In this document: piece after piece, positions 21,671 to 33,091 of the stretch | Layout: each line of letters opens with the position of its first letter | How positions within the stretch are numbered: position 1 is the stretch's first letter | NCBI GenBank assembly: GCA_030280995.1 | Contig: JASXTE010000011.1 | Location: forward strand, 24,508,817 to 24,572,816 | Reading direction: 5' to 3' | Length of the DNA stretch: 64,000 nt | From: Hemileia vastatrix | Taxonomy: Eukaryota; Basidiomycota; Pucciniomycetes; Pucciniales; Zaghouaniaceae | Made by a program: the position numbers and the translations under genes | Notes under the pieces: generated by a model | Seen by the model: only the letters and a program-made list of their open reading frames with translations | Database searches by the model: none | Told to the model about the DNA's origin: nothing

Positions 21671-22909
21671 CCGTCCTCTGTATTCTTGAACAGCAAGTTG
21701 CTACCTGAACATATGTCTATTAGGTGTTTTCAGGTTTAAGAGGGACTTCACAGCACTACAGTCAGCTACCAATTCATACTTTTGGTCATCTAGATAGTAA
21801 TGAAGCTTCTCAAGAGCCCAAACAACTGCTAAGCACTCTAATTGAGTGGCACCATATTCCAATTCACTATTTCTCAAGGTTCTTTAAATATAAAAAATTA
21901 CAACTTCTGAGGATTTATCATTAATAATTTGTTTCTGGTGGAGGGCTGCACCCAGACCAACAAAGCTAGCATCTGTATACAGGACAAATGGTTTGTTAAA
22001 ATCTGGAAGAGCTAAGATAGGGGCTGTCATTAAGCAACATTTTAATGTATCAAAAGCTTTTTGACAGTCAATATTCCAGATGAATGCAACATCTTTCCTA
22101 GTTAGTTTGGTAAGAGGCAAGGCTATGACCTGATAATTATTAATATATTGTCTATAATAGCCACACATACCCAAAAAAATTTGAATTTATCTTACAGAAG
22201 TTGGTGCCTTCACATTTTGAATTGCAGCAACTTTTTTGTGGTCTACACAGATTTGTAGGCCTGACACAACATGGCCAAGGACTTTCAAAGATTGAAAACC
22301 AAATTTACACTTTTTCAAGGACAGGTCATATTGATTTCATCCATTTTTTGGAAAACCCTATTTAAATGAACCATATGTTCATCAAAAGTTTTAGAAAAAA
22401 CTATGATATCATCAATATACACCATGAGCCATCCCGCAATCATTTCCTGATGGAAAGATTTATCCATGACTTTTTGAAAAACTGAAGGGGCATTTTTAGG
22501 GCCAAATGGCATTCTAAAATACTTATATATTCCCATATGAGTAGCAATAAGCAAAAAATTTTGAGAATTTTTCTTAACAAGAACTTGATGATACCCTTAA
22601 TTTCAATCCAGACAACAAATAAATTTTGCACCTTGCAAGGTAGCATGTATTGAATTAATTCTGGGTAAAGGATAAATATCATCAACAGTATAAGTGTTCA
22701 ATGCTCTGTAATCTCCACATAATCTAGTCTTATCTTTTTCATAAGAAATTAAGACTGGGGAGATGACATAATATTTGGGGGTGACATCCACTTTCTCAAT
22801 GATATTCATTTTTAATAATGTGGAAAATATTATCTTCAATATACTTTCTTTTTGTTGGAGAAGCAGGATATGGTTTTTTCTTAAGACTAGGAGGAATATC
22901 ACTCAAGTT
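21671..22909 (-). pseudogene. Reverse transcriptase and RNase H of element B, fragmented
   Basis: Leftward pieces align with the open pol of element D. 22902-22603 is the RT fingers (RLCGDYRALNTYTVDD). 22554-22315 holds MPFGPKNAPSVFQKVMD and the catalytic Y-I-D-D. 22174-21884 holds the connection and the RNase H start (LYTDASFVGLGAALHQ). At least three stops or frame changes separate them. Confidence 0.85.
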
Positions 22910-23659
22910 TCAGGATAAGTTAATTTTCATTTCTTCCTGAACACTTCCTAAGACATAGGAACCATGAGCAAAAGCCATTGGGAAAGAGGTAATTGAGGCA
23001 ATTATAGAATCCTTTTGTTCACTAGTTAACTGATCACCAAAAGAAGCAGTATTTATCTCATTTAATAAATCATCCATTTCAATTTTTGGTCTGCCTTTAC
23101 ACTGGATCAGTGAGTTACAAGACTTTAACAGATGCCCAGAAGGTTTTCTAGATGAGGAAATTTTGAATTTCCTTTTGCCATTCAATCCCAAGGTGAAGCA
23201 ATTATTTGCTGGGTCCAATTTCACACCAAACATGGTTAAAATATCATTACCCATAATAAACCAATTGCTTAAATTATCATTTTTCATGACAACAAATTCA
23301 CAAATAGCTCTGACAAAACCACCATTATATTTGAAGAATACAGAGGTTTTGTATTTGCCAATAGTAATTAAGGTAGAACCATACCCTCTCCATTTTTCAG
23401 AGGTTATAGGTAAAAATTTAGTCAAATAATCCTTATCTACTGAATCTAAAGCTCTTTCAGACACTAAACTTCCTCCAGCACCAGAGTCAAGAACTACATC
23501 AACATTTTTACCATTAATGATAACAGGTGCTTTCAAAGGGGATATGGCTATAGAATTGTTAGTAATAACTTTAATTATTTCAGCATTATCCACTGAAGAT
23601 AAATCCAATACACATTCTTCAGATATATTATCTAAATAATGGACATCCTGTTCTAACAT
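22910..23659 (-). pseudogene. Protease of element B
   Basis: 249 open codons with the retropepsin motif NVDVVLDSGAGGSLVSE (catalytic Asp in D-S-G) and the later NWFIMGNDILTMFGVKL. The segment ends with the PMAFAHGSYVLGSVQEE block that leads into RT. Element D carries the same segment in frame with gag and RT. Confidence 0.85.
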
Positions 23660-25474
23660 TAAAACATCTTTAACAGAGTCATTGCCATAGGAGATATTAC
23701 TTTCACAGTCACTAGAAGAATTATTGATATCAATTTCAGCCTCATCAGTGTCTTCATTTTGTTCAACAAGATGAATTTTCTTGTCACAAACATGACCCTT
23801 TTGCCATGGTTTGTTACATTTATAACAAGTATTTGTTGCATATTTTTTAGGTGCAACTGGGGCAGAGGGTTTACCAGGTTTTTATAGGGGCTTTGTAGAG
23901 GATTTATTTTGATCATGATAAGATTTAACAAAGTATTTCTTTGGTTCATATCTATGGTTGAGTAGTACCTCATTACAGATATTAATGAAAGAAGAATTTT
24001 CCCTTACATGCTCAGTTCTAGCTACAATTAAATCTCTAAGAGAATTTGGTAATTTATACAAGATTTTATCTTGCCAAATATCATAATCCATCTTTGGATC
24101 AATTGCTCTCAGGATTTTTGTTACTTTCACAAGAAAAACAATGGGTTTTTCAACAGAGGAGGATACATATCTAGTATTCTCATACAGTCTTTGCTGAGCC
24201 AACCGGAATTTTGAACCACCAAACTGATTCTCAATCAAGGATTTCCAATCATTCCATGTATAATGATTGTTATCTAAAAGGACAGATTCATACCACATCA
24301 AGGCTACATTGGAAAATAAAGAAATTAGCTTAGAAACAATTTTCTTATCAGGTACATTATAAGATCTCTTTGAATTATCAATTCTTTGGATAAAGTGTTG
24401 CCAATCAGAAGAAGAATCACCATCAAAGGTAGGATATTGGCCCAATTTAGGCCAATTTTTCTGACGTCTGGGATGTTCCATTTTTTGGTTTGAATTATTC
24501 ATCATTAATAATTCCTGAAGTTTAGCCAGGTGTTCAGAAATTTCATTATTTACAGAAACAGCTGGTACATGACCATCACAAGATTTTTTTCTAGTAGAAA
24601 AAGATTTTACAGACTCATTGTCAGTTTGTTTAATGGCTGAAATATGAGAAAGAAAGGAGGAACTCTGTTCAGGTTCTTTTTCTTTATTTTTATGCAGCTT
24701 ACGGGCAGCATTCTCATTTATACCATAATTATTGATGGTTAAGGTTGAAAATTTTTCCTGCAGGTCATACACATAGTTTCTTATCCTTGGAATTTCAGAC
24801 GTCTGGTCATTTACTTTTGCAAGAGATAAAACATTTCTGTCCTCAGAAACTGTGTATTTGGCACTCAGTGCATGGAAATCATTTTTTAGCTTTTTAAACT
24901 CATTTTGTAGAGATTTAATTTCACTTTTTAATGAATAATTATTCTCAATAAGGGGTTTCAACTCACTCAAGGTTTTATGCAGTTTGATATTCTTATCTGA
25001 GATAGATCTATGGTCACTCCTTATTTGTTTTTGTTGGCTAAGAACAATATTCATGGTTTCTTTGATTTTAAAATAAGCTGTATCCTGTACAGAAGAACTT
25101 AATTTACAATTCAAGTGCAAATTATTTAATCTATCACTCTCATGGATTAACACATCTCTCAAATGTTTGTCTTTCACAACATTAAGATCAAGGGTATCTT
25201 TCAATATTTCTTCAGAAGTTTTCTCAATTAAGGTATAGACTTCAGGGGAAACAGAATGATTCTTAATTGCAAGAGAAGGATTAATTAAAGAAGTAGAAGT
25301 CAAATGTAAAGTTTCATCAAATGATAATTTGCTAATTACATCATTGGGGCTACTCATTAAAGGAAGTTGTCTTTTTAAGGGTTTAACTGTTCTTTCACCA
25401 GAATCCACAATATTACCTGAAGAAGCTTTGTTATTATACATACCAACATGTTTATCAAACAAATCACTCACCAT
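23659..25474 (-). pseudogene. Gag (ORF2 start) of element B
   Basis: ORF2 probably starts at ATG 25474, inside the overlap heptamer ATGGTGA; the frame is also open upstream to 25639. It is open to 23882: a long coiled-coil-like region, then the retrotransposon gag domain (FDGDSSSDWQHFIQRIDN, ALMWYESVLL, FGGSKFRLAQQRLYENTRY). After a frame break the zinc knuckle follows near 23790-23840, with the chromovirus pattern C-x2-C-x3-W-x2-G-H-x-C partly changed. Confidence 0.8.
25468..25474 (-). promoter_or_regulatory. ORF1 stop / ORF2 start overlap in element B
   Basis: The minus strand reads CC-ATGGTGA-G. TGG TGA ends the ORF1 frame (…PPLPW stop) while ATG opens the Gag frame in a CCATGG context. 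The same arrangement is at 62811-62817 in D, and TTGGTAA is at 36952-36958 in F. Confidence 0.55.
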
Positions 25475-26112
25475 GGTAAGGGAGGAAACGTCCCCTATGC
25501 CTTCTTTCTTCTGCCTCCCTGATAAGGATGGGGCTGAGGAGATGGATGGTAGGTTGGTGTCCTGGATGGGCCAGGGTGTTGAGCTTGTGGTTGCTGAACA
25601 TTCTGTTGGTAATGGCTCATCAAGTAATCCCATTTCCACTGTTCCACTTGCAGAGTGCTTTGATTTTGCGTGAAGGAGCTGGGTACCTGATTGGGCTGAA
25701 TTGAGGCTGAGGCTGAGAGGCTGGGAAATGGGGAGTTTGAGCCTGTTTGGGATTTAATAATTCCTGCATCTGCTGCCAGAGTGTGTCTACCCTTGCCTTG
25801 TACTTCATGCTTTCTGCTTTCAGTTCTTTGATGTGACTGGACAGATTGTTTACTTGTTGGGTTAGAGCTATCTTATTTATTTTTATACCTTTGAGTTGAT
25901 TTTCCTGATTTATTAGAGGTTTTACTTCTTTCAGAGGTGTTTAGTGAGGGGGGTTTTCCACTTCTCTTGCCATTTCCACGTCCTGAAGGACTTTTGTCAG
26001 CTGAATAATTTCTGTAAGTTAATTTAGAAGAAACTACAGATTCAGTGTCATTATCCACTTCAATCTCATCCACATGTAAGTTATCCTTGCTGTTAGCCAA
26101 ACTACTGGACAT
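25475..26112 (-). pseudogene. ORF1 of element B
   Basis: Starts MSSSLANSKDN at 26112. The first 79 codons (acidic, then Ser/Lys-rich) end at a stop near 25873. The conserved continuation is in the +1 frame: KINKIALTQQ, NNLSSHIKELK, YKARVDTLWQQMQEL (coiled coil). A further frame change and a premature TAG follow before the VEQWKWDYLMSHYQQ and PPLPW end. Element D has the same parts with a clean second frame. No known domain; it may assist Gag. Confidence 0.55.
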
Positions 26113-26774
26113 TTAAACTGTTAAAATAGAATCAAAATTATTTAATGATTCAAATTGTTATTTCAAAAAAAAATTTATTGAATTTTAACAAAAAAAAATT
26201 TAATTTTTATCAAAAAATCAATTAATTAACAAAAATGTAATACAAATAAATTTAATTACAATTATTTATTAAGAATTAACAGTAATTAAAATGGGACCAA
26301 CAAATAAAGGTTTAATAAGTCAACCAAAATAATTAATACCAAAAATTAATATAATGGTAAAATTCGGACTAAGTACTGAGTACTATTATGGTCAACCAAT
26401 ATACAAAAAATAATAATAAAATTAATTTAATAATTTATTAAATATTAATTGTCTTCTAGGACTAAGAGTTTTACTCTATTATGGTCAACTAGGAAAAAAA
26501 AATTAAAAAAAATAATGAACCCTTACACTCAGTGAATCAGCAATTAAGCCACAAACACTTTTATTGCAGTAAAAATATAATAATATGAGTGAGAGGTGCA
26601 AAGTTTAACTTACTATAGTGATTGTAAAATCACTTCAAAATAATATATGATTTAATTTAATATAAACCTAAATGATCAAACCCAAGTTTGAAACACGGTC
26701 GCGGCAAAAGTTTACTTTTTTGGCTGGGTGGTCCATGCGCTATGTTGTTTTTGGCAAGTCCTTAGTTGTTGTCA
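26113..26774 (-). other. 5' leader of element B
   Basis: No ORF. AT-rich. It holds a block (about 26520-26640: CACTCAGTGAATCAGCAATT, then TGAGTGAGAGGTGCAAAG) nearly identical to 63893-63985 in element D, so this leader segment is conserved. Two imperfect copies of GGACTAAG ... TATGGTCAAC occur at 26366-26396 and 26459-26489. Confidence 0.5.
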
Positions 26775-26793
26775 TTGTTTGGAAAGGCCTCCA
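26775..26793 (-). other. Candidate primer-binding site of element B
   Basis: On the minus strand TGGAGGCCTTTCCAAACAA begins two bases after the 5' LTR. The TGG start and position fit a tRNA primer site; the tRNA is not identified. Confidence 0.5.
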
Positions 26794-26795
26794 AT

Positions 26796-28069
26796 TATTG
26801 GCCGGTTGTCTAGAAGAAGGAGAAAAAGAGAGAAAGAACAAAGAAGAAGAGGAGGAAATATAGGGAGAAGATAATAAAGAATAAAGAAATAAAAAAATAA
26901 TAATAAATAATTATTTTGAGAGGGAGAGACAACGGAATTCCTTTGGACTTGGTACAGTAGTGACAGGTTTTAAATTATAATATATTTATACAAGTAAGAA
27001 TTTTTTTCAATGCGCAGCAAACACTAATTTTATTATTAGACTTATTGCAACCTTTCAAGTAATTTATTTATTTTAACTTAGATTTATAATACTAATAAAA
27101 ATAAAATAAATGTATAACTTTTGAAATTGTAAGTAAGTAGAGTGTATAATACCTGATGCAGTTAAAGGGGATTATCCAAGGACCTTTTATAGACCAAGGG
27201 ACCTCTGAAGCGCCACAAATCATTAAATACAAAATAGTAATAAGCTAAAACAAGAATATAAAAGAGTAGAAATGGAACATGGATATTAAGAGAAAAATAT
27301 GAAACAATTAACTAAAACCCGTGAGTAATTACCCATTTTCCCACCATGACTTCCCAAAACACTTAATTAAAATAATTAGTAACCAAGTAAGTCTGAAACA
27401 TGAGAACAATGAGTAAAATAATCCAAAACAGACATTATAGTGACATGTAAAGGGTTTAAGTAAAACAAATAAAATTATTTTCACGCCAAAAATTCATATA
27501 ATAAATTCAACCCAGTTTAAAGAAATTTTAATTAATTGTTTTAACTATGTAATTAATTCAATAATTAGTTTAAATGAAATATATAATTAATTTAATGATA
27601 TTTGTAATTTAAAGTGGGGATTTTAATACTATGTTATTAAATAAGTGTTATAATTTATTTAATAATTTTTCCTGACACAATTAAAGGTCAAGAGAAGCAC
27701 CCAATATTATTGTTTAATAATATATGAAGTTTTATTTAATTAATTAATTTAATTACATTATAAGTCAATTTTACATATATAATTATAATATATGTTTGTA
27801 ATTAATTAATTATGAATTTATAATTATTAAATACATAAAAATGCGCCATTATTTGTAGAATATAAAATATATTATGCTTAATTTAAATGTATAAAAAATT
27901 TATATAACAATAAAATTAATATAACACTTATATTTAATAAGATACTTATATAATTTTATTATGCAATAAAATATTAATTTATATACATAAAATACAATTC
28001 TTACGCCCTTTTTCAGGTCCAATAAATTAACATATCATTTACTGGGCTCCTGGTATAGCCTGGCTGACA
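26796..28069 (-). repeat. 5' LTR of element B
   Basis: 1274 bp, matching 18660-19946 apart from scattered substitutions and a small deletion near 27740. On the element strand it starts TGTCAGCC at 28069. It contains the TATA box at 27184-27191, so R-U5 would be about 360 bp. Confidence 0.88.
27184..27191 (-). promoter_or_regulatory. TATA box driving element B
   Basis: The minus strand reads TATAAAAG within the 5' LTR. Transcription would start about 25-35 bases to the left. It is identical in the other two related LTRs. Confidence 0.65.
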
Positions 28070-28167
28070 GTATTAGAGAGAGTGCTTCAAAGTGGGAGTG
28101 ACTGAGAATACTAGTGCTTATTGAGGATAGATCTAGCCATTAGTAGATTACTTATATTTTAAATATA

Positions 28168-28788
28168 TTACTTCTTTTCTTTAAAAGTCACTTACAGAAA
28201 ATTCTCTCTTCTCTTCTTTTCTCTACCACAGCACTTAAAAATGTTTTTACACTGTATTTAAAATTAGAGTGGCTGGTGCTTCTGTATTAATTAACTTTTG
28301 GATAGGGGAACCAACCCATTTCTGAATTGTGACTATAGCTTAGTACTATAGAACTCTTTCTTTTCTACAGCCTCTGGATGAGATCTTTGGATATATGTTG
28401 ATGTCCAGATGAGCTCTGGAATGCATCTGGAGGTGGATTTTGGGTATGTGACCAGGAGATGCATACTTGAGCTGGAAAATTTGACTGTATATAAAAAAAT
28501 AAACAATTAACTTAAATAAACAGAAAAAATTAACTACCATATGTCACATAGCAATTAAAGATTTATTAATAACATTTTGAAATTTATTACTTTCTTTCTT
28601 CAAAAGTCTCTTATAGAAAATTCTCTCTACTCTTCTTTTCTCCGCCACCACACTTACAAATGTGTTTACACTGTCTTTGAAATTAGAGTGGCAGGTGCTT
28701 CTGTCTTAAGTTAGTTTTGGATAGTAGAACCAACCCATCTTGGAATTGTGTCTATAGCTTAGTACTGTAGAAATCTTTCTTTTCTACA
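28168..28788 (+). repeat. LTR-end segment of element E, present twice
   Basis: About 200 bp at 28168-28367 recurs at 28586-28788 (shared blocks AGAAAATTCTCTCT, AATTAGAGTGGC, CTATAGCTTAGTACT, TCTTTCTTTTCTACA). The right copy ends in CTACA two bases before the primer site and is the LTR end. The left copy is an internal duplication or the end of a second LTR. Confidence 0.6.
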
Positions 28789-28790
28789 AT

Positions 28791-28808
28791 TGGTGTCCCA
28801 ACAGTGGC
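28791..28808 (+). other. Primer-binding site of element E
   Basis: TGGTGTCCCAACAGTGGC follows the LTR-like end TCTACA after AT. It has a standard TGG start; the tRNA is not identified. Confidence 0.6.
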
Positions 28809-29014
28809 AACCATATTGTAAGTGTGGTTATTTTTTATTGATTTTAAGGGTTTTTTTGAAGAGGAAATAATAAAGCCATCACTTCAAGGAAGAGTCATAG
28901 AGTCAACAAAAATGGATCAGAGGATAGCGTAGGGCTGTATTGAACTTATATAGTTGATTTATTTTTTTTGTGTTTGTTACTTTTTTAAAAGACTTTTAAT
29001 TTAGATTAGGTAGT

Positions 29015-30610
29015 ATGAAACCTACAGTGACTACCTCTAAAGTTACTCTGGAAAGGGAAGAATTTCCCAACTCAACACCATTGTTGCCACTGAAGATTTT
29101 GACAATTGCTAAATTCAAGGATGAAAGCTTGTGATTCACAGGTATCAACACTAAAAAGGTTTTAAGGAGGTTTGAACAAGCAGCCGAGGTTCATGGTGCA
29201 GAAAGTGTTGTTATTTGTTGCAAATGCATTAAAGAAAAATCTAGAGGAGCTGGATAGTCAAAAAAGTTTCAACTGGATGGCTCTTAAGGGGAAGATGTTA
29301 AGAAGATGGTCAAAAGTTACTGAAGAAACTAGTTTCACAATCAAGAATTTAGTTACTATGGTAAATAACGCAAATTTAAAGGGTGTTTAAGTGACCCAAA
29401 AGAATATAAAAATTTAAGGGAATAATTTTATCAAATTGTAGAATATTTGGTAAGTAATGAATAATTTAGCAACATTAATTTGTCATCACCTTGGTTTTGT
29501 GAAGCACTAGCACCTGAGGTTGAAGATTGGGAAAAGATACATCTAGAAAGCAAAATAAATCTAGTCAAGAAGAGAGATAAGAATTATAAATATACAGGAC
29601 TAGAGGAGTTACAGACAGAAGTAGAAGCTGAAATGATGTTTTGTTGGGTAGAGCTTCAAGCAGCTAGAGTTTCTTTGGATTATGTAGAGGTGGTAGAGGT
29701 ATCATCAAGCACAGGGTCATCTTCACCAGCAGCCACCCCAAAAGTGAAGGTGTCATCTCAGGATCCAGATTCAGTAATGGCTAGGATTTATGAGCTGGAG
29801 AGGATTCACAGTGATGCAGCTAAACCTAAGCCTAGATTCACACCTCAGCTGTTGTGTTTTCCTTCTATTGTATGTTATTATTTTAATAAAGAATGTCATA
29901 CTAGGATGAGATGTAATGCACTTCAAAAAGATAAAGAAGAAAGAGTGGTTTATGAGGACAGAACAATTCTAATGTTGGAAGATGGCAATAAACAAGTTAA
30001 TGATAAGGATTGAGGAATTTGAGCAAGGGTCATCAATCACATCAATAAGAAAGCTATGGAAGGAAAATCTAGTAAAGGAAAGGCTCTGGAAATAAAAGAT
30101 AAGAATACAAAATCATTTAATTTCACAGTAAATTTCCCAGTATAAGATTTTAAGACAAAAGAAGGAGCAGTTGTGATTCCACTTATGGCAGCACAGTTAG
30201 AGATGTTTTCCATGAAGCATAAAAAGATGGCACCACTGACTGTTAACAAGCCAAGGAGGGTGGGCTCTAAGTATACAAATTCCAAGGATATTAAAGAGGT
30301 AGGATAAACTACAAGGGAGAATACTCCAGTGTCACTTGAAGATGTGGAAATGGAGAATGAAACTGGGAATAAAATGGAGTACCACATTTATCAACAGTTT
30401 GAAGATCAACCAATGATTGAGGAGCCAGAATTAGTACAGTGAAGAGCAGTACCAGAAGAAGGAATGCCTGGAGCTAGGAATAATACTCCTAAAAATCCAC
30501 CTGGAAAAGCAAAAGCTGGTACAAAGGTGGCTCAACGAAAATGGAAAATGAAGTGCCCAGTTCACTCTGAATTGCCAAAGGCAGCTGAAAATTTAGTTGT
30601 GCAATTTTTA
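29015..30610 (+). pseudogene. Gag of element E
   Basis: Starts ATG 29015 (MKPTVTTSKVTL). After an early stop the frame gives TKKVLRRFEQAAEVHGAES, as in the Gags of A and C. 29480-30013 is open for 177 codons and ends in a zinc-knuckle relic C-Y-Y-F-x4-H-x4-C, where Phe replaces the second Cys. Decayed continuation to about 30610. Confidence 0.7.
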
Positions 30611-30677
30611 TGAATGACAGTTTCAGTTTCATTGGGGGTGCTAACAGCAGTAGTGCCAAATGTAGAAAATGGAATAG

Positions 30678-31106
30678 TTGATAAGTGTAGAAAGAAAAGA
30701 GTTTCCGATAGTGCTGAGTATGATATGGCAGGACATGCATTCCAGCCAGCTTTTAGTTTACCAAACATGCCACAATTATGCAGGTCTATCAGGGAATTTG
30801 ACAATTATTATTAATGGGAAACAGATCAGAGCACTGGTAGATACTGGTTCTCAGATCAATGAGGTTTCAGCAGAAGATGCAGTGGATTTAGGTTTTCCAT
30901 TTAAAGATGGAAAAGGCACTGTCACAGGTATTGAGGGTGGTAGTTTACTAGTTATAGGGGTAGATGAGTATGTTAAGACGCAATTTTCAGGAGTTTCAAA
31001 AGATTTACACTTCTATGTTCGTATGGGTGTAGTAAAGCCTGTTTTAAGAACACCATTTTTCATGGATTATTTAACAAATATTGATTATTGCTTGAATAAA
31101 CTATAG
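30678..31106 (+). pseudogene. Protease of element E
   Basis: 142 open codons with the retropepsin motif IRALVDTGSQINEVS (catalytic Asp in D-T-G), the flap-side block GIEGGSLLVIGVDEY and the end block TPFFMDYLTNIDY. It aligns with protease of A and C. Confidence 0.8.
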
Positions 31107-31601
31107 GAATTAGTATTATGGATGCTTATGGTGTTCCAGTAATGGCAGTCTTTGTAGCATCTAAGAATGGTAGCTGGGAAACTAAGTATTTTGGAGCTGT
31201 GAGTCTAGAGAAAGAAGTAGAGTTTAATGAGGGGGAAAAAGTGGGCATCTTCCAGGAAGGAACCAATTTTTTCATTAGGAGCTAACATTTTATGCATTAA
31301 TATCTCCCAGAATGAGAAAAACCAAGATAGTTTTCAGTCAGTCTAAGAAGGGATACTAAAGTTTTTACTTCATTGGCATCTTGGTAATACTACTATAGAG
31401 TGTATTCTTCCTAGACTTTTTAACTTTTTTGATTATATATTTTTTATGCTTGCATTAAAAAGAAAAGACAAAAAAAAATGTAGGTACAACTTGAATCTAT
31501 ATTAGAAAAGGTCTAATATTAAGTAATGAAGGTAGTAGCTGGCACTGTCTAGCATCAAAGAATAAACCAGTAGTGGTTAGGTTAATTCAGTAAATTTACC
31601 A

Positions 31602-32827
31602 ATGCTGGTTTTGAATCCACCTTTACAGAAGCTGGAAATATCAAGAAAAAATTACAATACACCTTTAACAATGTTTCCACCTAAATTTCCACCCACTAGT
31701 AGGATAAAATTAGAAAAAATTCATATTGTTAATTTTGGACAAGAGGATTGGTTATTTCAAGATGAAAAGAATTTTTTGTTACATGTTATGGTACCAAGGG
31801 AAAAGCTATTGCTATTACAGAGGGAGAAAGAGTATTATTGAAGAATACTTATGGAAAGATTTATATTCTTCCAGCTATAACTCATGCACTGTGGAAGAAG
31901 AATGAATTTCCTATACCAGCGGCTATAAGAGAAGATTTTATGGAACTAATTAGGAAAAGGCTAAGTTCTGGCTTGTATGATAAATCAATGTCTAGTTTTT
32001 CAAGCCCAGTATTTTGTGTTTTCAAACACAGCATCAAATTAAGGTTTTTTCATGATTTGAAAGAGATGAACAAGGTTACAGTAAAGGATGTGCAATTACC
32101 ACCAATTACAGAGGATTTTGTGGAATTGTTTCAGGGAAAGTGTGCTATGGATTAGGAGAAATTATGGGAGGATAAAATGATCACAAGTTAGATATATTTT
32201 TAAGGCCCATGACTACATTTGTAACTCTTTTGGGGTGATTTAAATTTAAAAGTTACCCCAAGGCACTAAAAACTCTGTGGCAGTGTATCAAGCGCAGATG
32301 ATGTGAATTTTACAGGATGAAATTCCAGAATGTGTGGGAATTTTAATTGATGAGGGAAGTATAGAATTGCCAGTAACTGGTTATGATGGTGAGGTACTGG
32401 AGGAGAATTTAAGAATCACAAGATTCATTTGGGAGTATGTGATCACTCTCAAAAGGGCACTTTTTAGGATAGAGGAATCTGGATTAACAGTCTCAGGGTC
32501 AAAATTTTCATGCTGTGTGCCAGCGCAAGATATTTTTGGGCATGTCACATGTAGAAAAGGGAGGATTATTTCAGAATAACAGAAAAGCAAGTTATTTACC
32601 TGTCCATGACCAAGAAACACTACTGAAGTTAAAGGGGTTTTAAAAATTTTTATTTGTGATTTTGCCTTCTTATCTTCTCCATTAAAGCACTTGAAATGGA
32701 AAGATGTTGTATAGGATTGGCCAGAGGAATGTGAAGAATCATTCAATTTATTGAAGAGAATTTTAAGCAAAGATATTCTCTTAAGGTAATTGGAATATGG
32801 ACCAGGCTCTGGAAAGATTACTCTAGT
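31602..32827 (+). pseudogene. Reverse transcriptase of element E
   Basis: Pieces 31602-31841, 31838-32155 and 32334-32579. These hold the FPIPAAIREDF entry block, SSPVFCVFKHSIKLRFFHDLKEMNKV (fingers), and GILIDEGSIE where C has F-I-D-D, so the second catalytic Asp is lost (L-I-D-E). The stretch ends inside the RT/RNase H linker (LEYGPGSGKIT) at the MITE. Confidence 0.75.
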
Positions 32828-33088
32828 CACCACACATTATGGGGGGCGGACTTGCTAGCGAGTCCGCAACCTTGGACCCAAACTCACCACAGATTTAACA
32901 CACATTGAGCTATTTAGAAAGGAACCATACATTCAGGGATGAACACCACTCAGCAGAACAGTTTTAGGTGGGTGTTCAAGTAGAGTTCAGTATGGGTTCA
33001 GTATGAGTTCAGTCTGAGTTCCATCTGAGTTCCATCTGAGTTCAGGTTGAGGACTTGCTAGCAAGTCCACCCCGTAAATAGCGTAGTG
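32828..33088 (+). mobile_element. CACTA-type miniature transposon, copy 2 (261 bp)
   Basis: Same family as 10016-10253: ends CACCACACATTA and, inverted, CACTACGCTATT, about 45-bp terminal repeats, and the GGACTTGCTAGCAAGTCC palindrome. AGT flanks both sides (32825-32827 and 33089-33091). Joining the flanks with one AGT restores the RNase H reading of element E (KITLV-VNSSV). It is 23 bp longer than copy 1, mostly because it has about six rather than four tandem 11-bp units. Confidence 0.88.
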
Positions 33089-33091
33089 AGT

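Larger units (their letters stand above)
18660..28069 (-). mobile_element. Element B: complete but mutated Ty3 chromovirus
   Basis: LTRs of about 1.28 kb (18660-19946 and 26796-28069) flank, from right to left, a primer-site candidate, ORF1, Gag, protease, RT, RNase H, integrase and chromodomain, then a polypurine tract. Flanking pentamers GAATT (18655-18659) and GTATT (28070-28074) could be a target duplicate with one change. In stretches I compared, the LTRs differ by only a few percent (not computed), so insertion was fairly recent, yet pol already has several stops and frameshifts. Confidence 0.9.
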
